Part shown: positions 9,430 to 18,783 of the stretch, piece by piece | Layout: every line of letters begins with the position of its first letter | Position numbering within the stretch: the stretch's first letter is position 1 | NCBI GenBank assembly: GCA_021151695.1 | Contig: JAGKWU010000016.1 | Location: 62,001-126,000 of the forward strand | DNA length: 64,000 nucleotides | Reading direction: 5' to 3' | DNA from: Cellvibrionaceae bacterium | GTDB taxonomy: Bacteria; Pseudomonadota; Gammaproteobacteria; Pseudomonadales; Cellvibrionaceae | Notes under the pieces: model-generated | Seen by the model: the letters and a program-made list of their open reading frames with translations, nothing else | Databases searched by the model: none | What the model was told of the DNA's origin: nothing | Translations under genes and position numbers: made by a program

Positions 9430-9453
9430 TCGCCAGGAGGAGAAAAAGATCTA

Positions 9454-10653
9454 TCAACAAACACTTTGCTCTTTCAACCGAGCAATTTCGTCAGAAGATA
9501 ACTTCAAAACTTCCTCTAACACATACTGAGTATGACTCCCAACCTCCAACCCGGGCCAATCCGTACGCCCCGGAGTTTCAGAAAGTTTAGGAAGTATGGC
9601 GGGAATCTTTAAAGGTTTGCCGTTGATTTCCACCTGCTCAAACATGCCACGCTCATTAAAATGCGGATCAGCAAACATGTCTTCCACATTATAAATCGGG
9701 CCAGCGGGAACGCGGGCAGTGTCGAGCAGGCTGAGGATTTCGTCAGAGTCTTTGCTTAGGCACCAGGTAGCTAAGGCATGATCTATTTCCAGCTCATGAG
9801 TAACACGGCCAGCATTGTTAGCCATACGCGGATCACTTGCCATTTCGGGGTGGCCAGCAGTCGTCATCAAACGCTGGAAAATCGAATCGCCGTTGCCACC
9901 AATCACAACGTACTTACCGTTTTTACAACGATAGGTATTCGTGGGAACAATGCCAGTGACTGTAGTACCCGATGGTTGACGGACAACACCGGCACCGGAA
10001 AACTCGGGCACTACGGCTTCCATCAAATTAAACATGGATTCGTACAGGGCAACATCCACCAATTGACCTTCGCCTGTGCCGTTGCGGTCGCGCTCCAGCA
10101 ACGCCAATGCGATACCCAAGGCAGCGTGAATACCGGAGATGGTATCACCGATACTTAAGTTGGGACGCACCGGCGCTTGATCGGGAAAACCGTTTACGTA
10201 GCGGAATCCACTCATGCCCTCACATACAGATGCAAAGCCAGGTTTACTCGCATAGGGGCCAGTTTGGCCGTAACCGGAAATACGCGCGTAAACACATTTA
10301 GGATTGCTCTGCTTGATTTCATCTGGCCCCAAACCCCAGGATTCCATAACGCCCGGGCGAAAGTTTTCAATGACCACATCGGCGGTATCAATTAATTGTT
10401 TGGCAAGTTTTTGGCCTTCCGCTTTTTTCAAATCCAGCGTAATGCTTTTTTTGTTGCGACCGATGCTGCGCCACCAATGGGAAGTACCATTTTCCAATAC
10501 GCGCCAACCGCGAATTGGATCGCCTTCCGGCGGTTCGATTTTTATTACTTCCGCACCGAAGTACGCGAGCATACAACCGGCAAAAGGGCCGGCAAGTAAC
10601 TGGCCGACTTCGATAACGCGGATACCATCAAGGGGGCGCCGTTGAGTAGTCAT
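9454..10653 (-). CDS. CaiB/BaiF family (class III) CoA-transferase
   Basis: Moves CoA between carboxylic acids through an aspartyl-CoA anhydride intermediate, with no free CoA required. The 399-residue protein has the family N-terminus PLDGIRVIEVGQLLAGPFAG, the EVIKIEPPEGD strand, NKKSITLDLK, and the probable catalytic Asp in NLSIGDTISG (about residue 170). Later segments IVPTNTYRCKNGKYVVIGG and ARVPAGPIYNVEDMFADPHF are also typical. Substrates cannot be inferred; formyl-CoA, succinyl-CoA and carnitine-type enzymes share these motifs. It follows the quinone oxidoreductase gene by 18 bases, so it is probably the last gene of a pdxH-initiated transcript. Confidence 0.9.
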   Translation of the reverse strand: MTTQRRPLDGIRVIEVGQLLAGPFAGCMLAYFGAEVIKIEPPEGDPIRGWRVLENGTSHWWRSIGRNKKSITLDLKKAEGQKLAKQLIDTADVVIENFRPGVMESWGLGPDEIKQSNPKCVYARISGYGQTGPYASKPGFASVCEGMSGFRYVNGFPDQAPVRPNLSIGDTISGIHAALGIALALLERDRNGTGEGQLVDVALYESMFNLMEAVVPEFSGAGVVRQPSGTTVTGIVPTNTYRCKNGKYVVIGGNGDSIFQRLMTTAGHPEMASDPRMANNAGRVTHELEIDHALATWCLSKDSDEILSLLDTARVPAGPIYNVEDMFADPHFNERGMFEQVEINGKPLKIPAILPKLSETPGRTDWPGLEVGSHTQYVLEEVLKLSSDEIARLKEQSVC

Positions 10654-10671
10654 AGTGATAACTTAGAAAAT

Positions 10672-11658
10672 TTATGAATGAATGTTCAGAACAATCTTGC
10701 CAATGTGATTTCCGGACTCCATGCGCTCATGGGCTTTCGCTACCTCGGCAAGTGGAAACACGGAATCAATTAGCGGTTTTATTCTTTGTGTATCTAACAG
10801 CGGCCATACCTGCGCTTTTAATTGCTGTGCAATCTTTGCTTTAGCGGCAGGAGATTGTGCACGCAAGGTAGATCCAGTCAGCGTTAAACGCTTGAGCATG
10901 AGTGGCATTAAATCAAGTTGGGACTTGCTGCCGTTTAAAAAGGCGATGTTCACTATACGGCCATCTTTGGCGGCGACGGAAAAATTGCGTTGAATATAAT
11001 CGCCGCCCACCATATCCAGAATGACATTAGCGCCCTGCCCGCTGGTTTGATTTTTTATCTGCTCGACAAAATCTTGCTCGTGATAATTAATCGCGACGCC
11101 ACCAAGTGTATTGATAGCTGCGCATTTTTCCGCTGAACCGGCGGTAGCGAAAACCTTCACCCCCAATGCAACGGCCAGTTGAATTGCCGTGGTACCTATA
11201 CCGCTGCTTCCGCCATGTACCAATAGAGTTTCGCCCGTTTTTAAACCGGCACGCATCCAGAGATTACTCCAGACGGTAAAAAAAGTTTCCGGCAATGCAG
11301 CAGCTTCAATCAATGAAAAGCCTGATGGAATTGGCAAACATTGCGCCGCCGGCGCCAGCGCGTATTCTGCATAGCCACCGCCATTGACCAAGGCGCAAAC
11401 CTGATCGCCGATTTTCCAATCTGTAACATCGTCACCGCAGGCGATAATGTCACCAGCCACTTCCAAACCTAAAATCGGCGATGCATCTGCAGGCGGAGGA
11501 TAAAGCCCTTTGCGCTGCAAAATATCCGGGCGATTGATGCCAGCCGCTGCAACACGAATCAATACTTCACCAGCACCTGGCTGAGGAATCGACGTTTGAT
11601 CAAGGTAAAGCACATCGGCCTCACCTGATGCTTTCATGGCGATATAGCGCATATCCAT
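10672..11658 (-). CDS. NAD(P)H quinone oxidoreductase, PIG3-type zinc-independent MDR protein
   Basis: A medium-chain dehydrogenase/reductase superfamily member that likely reduces quinones or enones with NADPH in the cytosol. The 328-residue protein has the GroES-like N-half (PGAGEVLIRVAAAGINRPDILQRKG, YPPPADASPILGLEVAG) and the Rossmann motif HGGSSGIGTTAIQLA. The C-terminus (MESGNHIGKIVLNI) is typical of the TP53I3/PIG3 subgroup. The catalytic-zinc cysteine/histidine set of alcohol dehydrogenases is absent. Its ATG overlaps the pdxH TGA by one base (TGATG), indicating translational coupling. Confidence 0.9.
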   Translation of the reverse strand: MDMRYIAMKASGEADVLYLDQTSIPQPGAGEVLIRVAAAGINRPDILQRKGLYPPPADASPILGLEVAGDIIACGDDVTDWKIGDQVCALVNGGGYAEYALAPAAQCLPIPSGFSLIEAAALPETFFTVWSNLWMRAGLKTGETLLVHGGSSGIGTTAIQLAVALGVKVFATAGSAEKCAAINTLGGVAINYHEQDFVEQIKNQTSGQGANVILDMVGGDYIQRNFSVAAKDGRIVNIAFLNGSKSQLDLMPLMLKRLTLTGSTLRAQSPAAKAKIAQQLKAQVWPLLDTQRIKPLIDSVFPLAEVAKAHERMESGNHIGKIVLNIHS

Positions 11659-12302
11659 CAGGGTTCCAACCGCTCAATTGCCCAGCTGCCATCGGCCTGA
11701 CGGTCATATTGGAAGCGATCGTGCAATCTGTGCGCACCGCCCTGCCAAAATTCGATTTGATGAGGTTTAACGCGGTAGCCGCCCCAAAAATCCGGCAGTG
11801 GAATTTCACCTTTACCAAACTTATGTTTCATGGCTTCGAATTGTTGCATGAGCAGCGAGCGCGATGAAATGCGCTGGCTTTGGTGACTGGCCCAAGCACC
11901 CAACTGGCTGTCGCGTGGGCGGGTGATGAAATATTTTAAAACTTCCGCTGTGGAAAGCTGCTCCACCACACCGCAAACTTTTACCTGGCGCTCTAAAAAA
12001 TACCAGGGAAAATGCAAACTGATTTTAGGATTTTGCTTCAGCTCCTGTGCTTTGCGACTGCGCAGGTTGGTGTAAAACACAAAGCCGCCATCGTCCACAT
12101 GTTTGAGCAGCACTATGCGCTGCGAGGGCTGACCGCTGGCATCCACAGTGGCGATCGTCATGGCGGTAGGATCGGGAATACGCGCAGCAATAATCTGCTC
12201 TAGCCAAAGCTGGAATTGTTCGATGGGATTATCCAGCAGGTTTTCGCGCTCAAGGCCGCCTTGGGTGTATTCGCGGCGCAGATTTTCCAGATGAAGATCC
12301 AT
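11658..12302 (-). CDS. pdxH: Pyridoxamine 5'-phosphate oxidase
   Basis: FMN enzyme that oxidises pyridoxamine or pyridoxine 5'-phosphate to pyridoxal 5'-phosphate. The 214-residue length is normal. Family motifs are MTIATVDASGQPSQRIVLLKHVD, FYTNLRSRKAQELKQNP, FPWYFLERQVKVCG, SRPRDSQLGAWAS-like RPRDSQLGAWAS, and the C-terminal PHQIEFWQGGAHRLHDRF, which binds FMN and the substrate phosphate. It appears to be the first gene of a minus-strand unit continuing into the quinone oxidoreductase and the CoA-transferase. Confidence 0.96.
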   Translation of the reverse strand: MDLHLENLRREYTQGGLERENLLDNPIEQFQLWLEQIIAARIPDPTAMTIATVDASGQPSQRIVLLKHVDDGGFVFYTNLRSRKAQELKQNPKISLHFPWYFLERQVKVCGVVEQLSTAEVLKYFITRPRDSQLGAWASHQSQRISSRSLLMQQFEAMKHKFGKGEIPLPDFWGGYRVKPHQIEFWQGGAHRLHDRFQYDRQADGSWAIERLEP

Positions 12303-12409
12303 AAATACTCTCTCACAGTAACTGCCTTAAAAATCAGTTGCGCATACTAATGGCGCGCCCTCAAAAGGCATAGCTCAGCGCATATTTTTCAGCGGCGCCT
12401 ACCCGTAAT

Positions 12410-15400
12410 TTATACCAGGGGCCTGTTACGCCAGTGGCGCAGCAGCAAATAACTGACTGCCAACACAACCAGCACAGCCACCAGCGCATGCATGCCCGCG
12501 CCCGCGTAGAGCGCGTGAGCTACACCAGCCTGCAGCAGCGCTATGTTCCAGCCGGCCATCGCCAGTGCCACACCCATCTGGTGGCGCTGGATCAGCTGTA
12601 CCATCAACCACAGACTGATTAATGTGATGGCTTTGCCGGCCAGCGTCAGTAGAATCTCGTGACTGGCAAAACTGCTGGCCAGTAACCAGATAAGGGCAAA
12701 AAACTCCACCGCCCATAAGCGTTTGCGGCTGGTGAGGAAGCGTGCAATACCCAGAGCCAACAAGAGTATCAACATGCCAGCGCAGTACTGGTTGAGGCCG
12801 TTGGCAACAGTCGCCAACCCGGGAATATAGCTACCCAATTCAGCGTCGTAAGGCTGCGGTGTGGCGTTGCTGGGCATAACCAGTACCACCAAGCCTTGCA
12901 AGCCGGCAATCAACAGTGCCCAGGCGCCACCCTGGATAAAATCCTGCCGCACATTGCCAGAGCTGGCTCGCTCGCCGTGGAGTATCTGGGCCAGCAATAC
13001 CAACAAAACACCAAAGCCGAAGGCCAATAGCAGTTTGCCGCCCAGGCTCATCCAGAGCTGTAACGTCCAGCCCATGGTGGGCTGGAAGTCAGCCATCGAG
13101 GATTCAAGCCGCATCACCCCTAATATCAAGCTGGAGACAATCCCGGTGATCACCCAGGGCATAGCCATCCGCCAGTTGAGTTTGCGACCGCTGTGGCGAC
13201 GCAGAAAGCTGCTGGCCGCCATGCCCAGCAATAGGAGTACCGTAAGTTGGGAGACGATCCTGAAAGGCGTTTTGCGCGAGTTGGTTTCTGACTCGCGCCT
13301 TTGCCAATCGTCCGGCACATCTATGCTGCGTGAAAAGCCCGTCACCTCATCGCCCGCCAGGTTGATACGGATAATCGCTTGGCCGCCCTTGAGATCAAAC
13401 ACAGCCTTGTCGATATATTTGAGCACCCAATCGCTACGCGCCGGGCGCACAGTCTCTTCGATGGATTTCTCCTCCAACTGGTTGGCATCGCCCCAACCGT
13501 GCCCGACTATCCAACCCAACGCGTGTGCCTTGGCCTGCTCGCGCGTCAGCTGCGGGCCGGGGCGGCCTTCTGGTAAGCGGTGCACCACATCATTCAGACG
13601 GCCATCGGGGTAAAAATACATTTGCCACATCTCGGCGCGCTCTTCTACCGGGCCATCAAACCGGCTCCAGCTAACCACCCAATAAGGTACATCGAGATAG
13701 GTGCCCAGCAGTTTTTTAAAGATACTCCGATCAGCTTCGCGCCAGACAAAATCGGCGTCATCGCCGTTGCCTGTGTGGGTTTGAAGGGTTTTGTGCCATT
13801 CGCCGGTGAGCTTTATACCCTGCTTTTCCAGCTCGATATCAGCTTGTTGTGACATCTGTTCACGGCTGAGTTGGAACATGGGCCAATCCACCCGCGGTGC
13901 TTTGTTCCACCCCATAAAGGCAGTGCCTGCCGCGAGGATCACCAACGGAATCAACAAGCTCGTTTTCAGCAGCAACGGGCGGGCACTGGGAACAGGCTTG
14001 GGCGTGTCTGCTTGCAGCACGGGGGCAGGCACCTCCGCGGGAATACCATTGCGCCAATCATCTGCCAGTGGATTGGCAGCACCGGCGAGGTGGCGCGCCC
14101 AGATCACCCAGAGCAAAGGACCTATGCCCGCCAGCACCACCAACGTTTTATCAAGCAGCAAGCTGGTGTCATGGGCAAAAAAGATCGGCAGACTCATGAG
14201 CACCAGATCGTAGAGATAGTGCGTCATCATACCGACGAGCAAACCAAAGCGCAGATAGACCAGGCCAAACGCCAGTGCAGGGATAAACAACTCCACCACA
14301 CGGCTATAGCCAGGCAGATTGGGATAGTTAGCGTGGCCAGCACCAAAGATCAACGCCTGACCAATCAGGGTGGCAATCACCAGCGGCTTGAGGATGCCAA
14401 AGCGGCGGCCGATGATTACCGCCAGCGACAGGGGAATCGCGCGGAATAAACATTCTTCCCAAGTCCCCGCCTGTAACGCCGTAAAAATCGGTTCAAGCGC
14501 GGGGCGCCAACTGGCGAGCACATTAGGATCAACTTCAGTATCTGTCGGCTGCCACCAGCCCAGCCATTTTTGGCTGATAAGACTAAAAGCGATGGCATAC
14601 AACAGGAAAAAGCCGGTCCAGGCATAGGCGCCCAGCACCCTGCCCCAGGCCTCTGGCGAGGCGGAAACCGCCGGGCGCAGTGCGTCGTAAATACGGGGAT
14701 GCCCGGCAAAGGCCATCCGTGACAGCCCCTCCGCCACGGCGTAAATCAACGATAAAAACAGGGCGTAAACCAGCAGGATACTGCCGGCCGAGGCGACCTT
14801 CTGCAGCAAGAAGTTACTAGTAGAGACGGTAGTTTGATAGTGCATCCACTCCGCCGGCAGATTACAGAGCGAGGCCGCCGCCAGGCCCACAGCCACCAAC
14901 AAACCAGGTATAACCGCGCGCTTCAAGTGTAATTGATGGCGGTGATGTAACCATATGCCGCCGCCCACCAGCCCGCCCAAGCCAAGCAGCGCCATCATGA
15001 GATAAGTGGCGATCTGGCTGATCTGGTTATTGGTAGCGCGCATCTCCTGAAAGCGCTGGTTAAAGGCCTCGGGGATGTGGCGATCCGTATCCACGCCGGC
15101 CAGTTGATCGCCCACCACCAGGATATTCAAACGAAAATGCGCCTCGCCAATCTGCAGCTGGCTGTGCTCGTAGGTGAAGGTATGATCGGTGCGGCCCGTG
15201 TTTTGCCGCTTCATTTTGGTATCGAAGGGTTTGTAGAGATCAAAGCGTTCGCCCAATAAAGCGCGCGCGCCGCGCTCGGCAATAGCGCGGGCGGCAGCTT
15301 CATCCAGGGACACGCCCGGCTCCTGGTCGGGAACCGTCAACCAATAGGACAGCAATTTACCGCTGGGGCTGAAGGCAGTGCTCAGCTCTTTTTCCTGATT

Positions 15401-15739
15401 CTCGCTAAAACTGCGCACGCGCCAGTAGTAAAGCGCCGCATCGGGATTTTTAATCAGCGCTTTAAAGGCGCTCACGCCGCCGGCTTCCAACTCCACATAA
15501 TTTTGCAATTCGCGATCGCTGATAAAACTCGCCGCCGTGCGGCTGGTGGCCAGCGCAGGAAATTGCTGCCGCTGGAATTCGGCAGTAGCCGCCACTGCCT
15601 CAGCCCGCGAAAAGCGAATATCCACTTCCAACAAGGGCACATAGGCAAACATCAATTTAAATGCCGCCAGCGCCGACAGCAGCGATACCCCTAAAAACAC
15701 CGCCCAAAAACGGCGCGATTGCCACGCAACTAGTTTCAT
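12410..15739 (-). CDS. Very large CPBP-family intramembrane metalloprotease with duplicated extracytoplasmic modules
   Basis: A 1109-residue inner-membrane protein. A CPBP (Abi/Rce1-like) glutamic-type protease domain lies at about 360-550: EECLFR (about 428-433), the AGH histidine (about 469) and MTHYLYD (about 505-511) form the expected active site. Typical CPBP proteins have 200-300 residues, so this one is heavily extended. One transmembrane helix precedes an extracytoplasmic region (about 40-238). More helices and the CPBP core follow, then a Pro-rich linker (about 565-590), a second extracytoplasmic region (about 620-825) that resembles the first, and a C-terminal multi-helix block. The ATG at 15739 is chosen with AGGA about 6 bases upstream; GTG at 15742 is an alternative. 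Substrate unknown. Confidence 0.85.
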   Translation of the reverse strand: MKLVAWQSRRFWAVFLGVSLLSALAAFKLMFAYVPLLEVDIRFSRAEAVAATAEFQRQQFPALATSRTAASFISDRELQNYVELEAGGVSAFKALIKNPDAALYYWRVRSFSENQEKELSTAFSPSGKLLSYWLTVPDQEPGVSLDEAAARAIAERGARALLGERFDLYKPFDTKMKRQNTGRTDHTFTYEHSQLQIGEAHFRLNILVVGDQLAGVDTDRHIPEAFNQRFQEMRATNNQISQIATYLMMALLGLGGLVGGGIWLHHRHQLHLKRAVIPGLLVAVGLAAASLCNLPAEWMHYQTTVSTSNFLLQKVASAGSILLVYALFLSLIYAVAEGLSRMAFAGHPRIYDALRPAVSASPEAWGRVLGAYAWTGFFLLYAIAFSLISQKWLGWWQPTDTEVDPNVLASWRPALEPIFTALQAGTWEECLFRAIPLSLAVIIGRRFGILKPLVIATLIGQALIFGAGHANYPNLPGYSRVVELFIPALAFGLVYLRFGLLVGMMTHYLYDLVLMSLPIFFAHDTSLLLDKTLVVLAGIGPLLWVIWARHLAGAANPLADDWRNGIPAEVPAPVLQADTPKPVPSARPLLLKTSLLIPLVILAAGTAFMGWNKAPRVDWPMFQLSREQMSQQADIELEKQGIKLTGEWHKTLQTHTGNGDDADFVWREADRSIFKKLLGTYLDVPYWVVSWSRFDGPVEERAEMWQMYFYPDGRLNDVVHRLPEGRPGPQLTREQAKAHALGWIVGHGWGDANQLEEKSIEETVRPARSDWVLKYIDKAVFDLKGGQAIIRINLAGDEVTGFSRSIDVPDDWQRRESETNSRKTPFRIVSQLTVLLLLGMAASSFLRRHSGRKLNWRMAMPWVITGIVSSLILGVMRLESSMADFQPTMGWTLQLWMSLGGKLLLAFGFGVLLVLLAQILHGERASSGNVRQDFIQGGAWALLIAGLQGLVVLVMPSNATPQPYDAELGSYIPGLATVANGLNQYCAGMLILLLALGIARFLTSRKRLWAVEFFALIWLLASSFASHEILLTLAGKAITLISLWLMVQLIQRHQMGVALAMAGWNIALLQAGVAHALYAGAGMHALVAVLVVLAVSYLLLRHWRNRPLV

Positions 15740-15901
15740 CACCGATCCTTTTTGAAAACCTGAACGGCGATGCTATAGGGAATGCTGCTGCAGATAAAGG
15801 GCGCAGCCAAAGACAAGACAAACCACAAAAACAAAAAAGCCCTGGCAGCCGAACACATACCAGGGCAAAACGAACAAGAACCATCAAAATCTGAAACGAA
15901 T

Positions 15902-17359
15902 TTATAAAAATGTTTTTACCCGCACGGCGTAATCCGCATCTGCCTTGGCGAAGTGCGCCAACATGCGCGCTTGCACTGAGACATCGGCCTGACGTAAACC
16001 GCCGGCAATATTGCGGGCGAGTTGTTGCTTCTGGTCTTCGCTCATCAACCGGAACAGATCTCCCGCCTGAGAGTAATAGTCTGCATCCGACTGGTCGTAG
16101 GCTTTCACCGCCGCCGCAGACAAATGCAAGGGCGGTTGCGCCACACTGGGGACTGGCACTGGAGCCCCTTGGGCAGCGCGATCATTAGGGTAGAAGTTCG
16201 CCCCACTGCCCTGAATATTACTGTTGTGGCCAGAACCTACATGGAATGGGCATCCCGCCATAGCACCATCGCGCTGGTAGTGGTTAACCGGGCAGCGCGG
16301 CGCATTGACCGGCAACTGGTTGTGGTTAACGCCCACACGGTAGCGATGCGCATCCTGATAGGCCAGCAAACGCGCCTGCAACATCTTGTCGGGCGATGCA
16401 CCTATGCCTGGCACCAGGTTGCTCGGCGCAAAGGCGGATTGCTCTGTCTCGGCAAAATAGTTCTGCACATTGCGGTTGAGTTCCAGCTGGCCAATTTCAA
16501 CCAGCGGGAAATCTGCGTGTGGCCACACTTTGGTTAAATCAAACGGGTTGATGTGATAAGCCTCAGCTTGGGCTTCACTCATCACTTGCAACTTCACAGT
16601 CCAACTGGGGAAATCGCCGCGATCTATCGCGTCCACCAAATCCTGCTGCGCACCGAACGCTGGCAAACCTACAGTCTCTTCGTTGGTCAGGCTCTTAATG
16701 CCCTGGTTGGTCTTGAAGTGCCACTTGATCCATACCCGTTCACCCTTGTCATTCCAGAAGCTCAATGTATGCGAGCTAAAGCCGTGCATATGGCGGTAAG
16801 ACGCAGGGATACCGCGATCCGACATAAGGATGGTCATCTGGTGCAGCGCCTGCGGATGATTGGCCCAGAACTCAAAGGCTGCCTGGGGATCTGGCAAATT
16901 GGTGCGCGGGTTTTTCTTCTGCGAGTGAATGAAATCCGGGAATTTGATGGGGTCATTCAAAAAGAACACCGGCGTATTATTACCCACCACATCAAAATTG
17001 CCTTGGCGGGTGTAAAACTTCACTGCAAAACCACGTGGGTCGCGAGCATAGTCGCTGGAATCCTGACCGCCGCCCACGGTAGAAAAGCGCAAAAACACCT
17101 CAGTTTTGTCACCTGCCTTCTGCAGGAAATCGGCGATAGTGATATCGCTCAAGCTCTTGCTGAGCACAAAGTGGCCGTAAGCGCCTGTACCGCGAGCATG
17201 CACTACGCGCTCCGGGATACGCTCGCGGTTAAAGTGCGCCAACTTCTCGAACAAATAGTGGTTATCAAAGGTCAAAGGTCCACGCGGTCCAGCGCTGATG
17301 CTGTTGTTGTCATCCGCCACGGGAGCGCCTGCCGAGGTAGTCAGGATGCTATTCGTCAT
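15902..17359 (-). CDS. katA: Monofunctional heme catalase (clade 3 type)
   Basis: Dismutates hydrogen peroxide to water and oxygen. At 485 residues it is a small-subunit catalase without the extra C-terminal domain of large-subunit types. Visible motifs are FNRERIPERVVHARGTGAYG (catalytic His about 60), RFSTVGGGQDSSDYARDPRGFAVKFYT, NTPVFFLNDPIKFPDFIHSQKK (catalytic Asn), HGFSSHTLSFWND and, near the heme, RLLAYQDAHRYRVG with the proximal Tyr in AYQDAHRYR. No signal peptide is visible, so it is likely cytosolic. A possible OxyR-like site lies 47-105 bases upstream of the start. Confidence 0.95.
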   Translation of the reverse strand: MTNSILTTSAGAPVADDNNSISAGPRGPLTFDNHYLFEKLAHFNRERIPERVVHARGTGAYGHFVLSKSLSDITIADFLQKAGDKTEVFLRFSTVGGGQDSSDYARDPRGFAVKFYTRQGNFDVVGNNTPVFFLNDPIKFPDFIHSQKKNPRTNLPDPQAAFEFWANHPQALHQMTILMSDRGIPASYRHMHGFSSHTLSFWNDKGERVWIKWHFKTNQGIKSLTNEETVGLPAFGAQQDLVDAIDRGDFPSWTVKLQVMSEAQAEAYHINPFDLTKVWPHADFPLVEIGQLELNRNVQNYFAETEQSAFAPSNLVPGIGASPDKMLQARLLAYQDAHRYRVGVNHNQLPVNAPRCPVNHYQRDGAMAGCPFHVGSGHNSNIQGSGANFYPNDRAAQGAPVPVPSVAQPPLHLSAAAVKAYDQSDADYYSQAGDLFRLMSEDQKQQLARNIAGGLRQADVSVQARMLAHFAKADADYAVRVKTFL

Positions 17360-17405
17360 AATGGTATCGTCCGTTTTGCTTGAAGAGAGTCGTTAACTTA
17401 CGAAT

Positions 17406-17464
17406 ATAGAGTAGACGTTAGACTGAGACAGATAAAATCAATTAAAAATATAACTCTAATAGTT
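17406..17464. promoter_or_regulatory. Candidate OxyR-type site upstream of the catalase gene
   Basis: Three 15-base blocks start at 17406, 17428 and 17450, exactly the 22-base step of the known OxyR pattern (ATAGnTnnnAnCTAT with 7-base gaps). The middle block (ACAGATAAAATCAAT) matches 8 of 10 fixed positions and the flanking blocks about 6 of 10. The location upstream of a catalase supports it, but the match was made by eye. Confidence 0.35.
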
Positions 17465-17652
17465 TTTATTTACACATTAATGATTTTAGTGAAAGGACGT
17501 AAATTCTTTAGGTACTAAAGCAACTAAGGGCTAAACTAGTTAGACAGGAATATAAATTTATGCGCCATAACTATCGCATCCCTTTAGGACGCGAGAGCGT
17601 ATAAATATCAAGGCATGAGCCTATACGACCATATCAGGTGAATTGATCATCC

Positions 17653-18270
17653 ATGAAAGCGACTGAATCTGTTGTTGGAATTATCCTCGCTGGCGGCTTG
17701 GCCCGTCGCATGGGCGGCGGCGACAAATGCCTCCTCCCGCTCGCTGGCAAAACCCTCCTGCAGCGCACTATTGACCGTATCCAACCCCAGGTGTCTACAC
17801 TCCTGCTCAACGCCAATGGCAACAGCCTGAGGTTTGCGCGTACCCGGCTACCGGTGGTGGCAGACCAGTACCCCAATAATCTCGGCCCCTTGGCTGGTAT
17901 ACACGCAGGTTTTACCTGGATGAAAAACAATGCACCTGCAGCGCAATGGCTGCTGAGCGTTGCTTCGGATACCCCTTTCTTTCCCGCCAATCTCGCCGAT
18001 GCTTTATTGGAAGCTGCTGGTAACAGCAAACTGGTCGTGGCTACCTCCAATCAACAAGCCCATCCGGTGTTTGCGCTCTGGCATATATCCTTGCTGGAAG
18101 AAATAGCAACCCAGTTGGCGACAGGCGAAGTCCCTCGCCTGCAGGACTGGATGACGGCTCACCAGCCTGTGCCCGTTGATTTCAAAGCCGATGGCTACGA
18201 TCCCTTCTTCAACATCAATACCCCGCAGGATCTTTATGCTGCAGAACCATTGGCAGCGCTGGTTAAATAA
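17653..18270 (+). CDS. mobA: Molybdenum cofactor guanylyltransferase
   Basis: Links GMP to molybdopterin to form the MGD cofactor of DMSO-reductase-family enzymes. The 205-residue protein has the nucleotide-binding signature GIILAGGLARRMGGGDKCLLPLAG (residues about 9-32), VADQYPNNLGPLAGIHAG, and the metal-site Asp in SVASDTPFFP. The C-terminus FFNINTPQDL is typical. It stands alone, with no other moco genes beside it in the window; its upstream neighbour is the divergent catalase gene. Confidence 0.94.
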   Translation: MKATESVVGIILAGGLARRMGGGDKCLLPLAGKTLLQRTIDRIQPQVSTLLLNANGNSLRFARTRLPVVADQYPNNLGPLAGIHAGFTWMKNNAPAAQWLLSVASDTPFFPANLADALLEAAGNSKLVVATSNQQAHPVFALWHISLLEEIATQLATGEVPRLQDWMTAHQPVPVDFKADGYDPFFNINTPQDLYAAEPLAALVK

Positions 18271-18387
18271 ATAACCCAATAGCTCCTATCATCAACGTCA
18301 AGAATAATTGTCTGCGCGCCGGGCCACACACACTGTGGCGTGGCAGTGTTATGCTTTGATCAATTTCATCCTCAGGATTTTGCCGTT

Positions 18388-18783
18388 ATGCGTTTCTGGC
18401 GTTCGCTGTGTCTCATCCAATTTTTAGCGTTGCTCGTTATTTTTACCTTTCTGGGGCTTACCGGTGACCCGGGCAATTACGTCCCTATGTTCAACGACAA
18501 GTTAATGCATTGTAGCGGCTATATAGTCGCGGGGATTTCCATCAGCTTTGCGTTCCCGCTATGGAGACTTTGGTGGCGCGCTGCATTTTTGATTTTATTT
18601 TCGCTGGGAATCGAAATTGGCCAGCACTTTTTACCGCCGCGCACTTTCGACCTTTACGATCTCTGCGCTAATTCAACCGGCGTTATGTTAGGACTTTGTT
18701 TCGTGGCCTGGATGACGCAGCAAGCAAATTGGTTTCGCTCGCTGCGCTTTTTGAACACCAACACCAATCAAGGCCAGCTGTAA
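18388..18783 (+). CDS. VanZ-like membrane protein
   Basis: A 131-residue inner-membrane protein with four predicted helices. The family pattern is visible as DKLMHCSGYIVAGISISFAF and SLGIEIGQHFLPPRTFDLYDLCANSTGVMLGL, characteristic of VanZ-like proteins of uncertain function. The ATG at 18388 fits the hydrophobic N-terminus, with AGGA about 12 bases upstream; a GTG at 18340 would add an unrelated 16-residue leader. Its 3' end overlaps the convergent esterase gene by 16 bases. Confidence 0.82.
   Translation: MRFWRSLCLIQFLALLVIFTFLGLTGDPGNYVPMFNDKLMHCSGYIVAGISISFAFPLWRLWWRAAFLILFSLGIEIGQHFLPPRTFDLYDLCANSTGVMLGLCFVAWMTQQANWFRSLRFLNTNTNQGQL

Noticed and set aside
12861..13613. 250-residue open frame opposite the CPBP gene
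   Set aside because: Antisense shadow; Ser/Arg/Pro-rich composition without domain features.
16553..17383. 276-residue open frame opposite the catalase
   Set aside because: Antisense shadow of katA; no recognisable domain.
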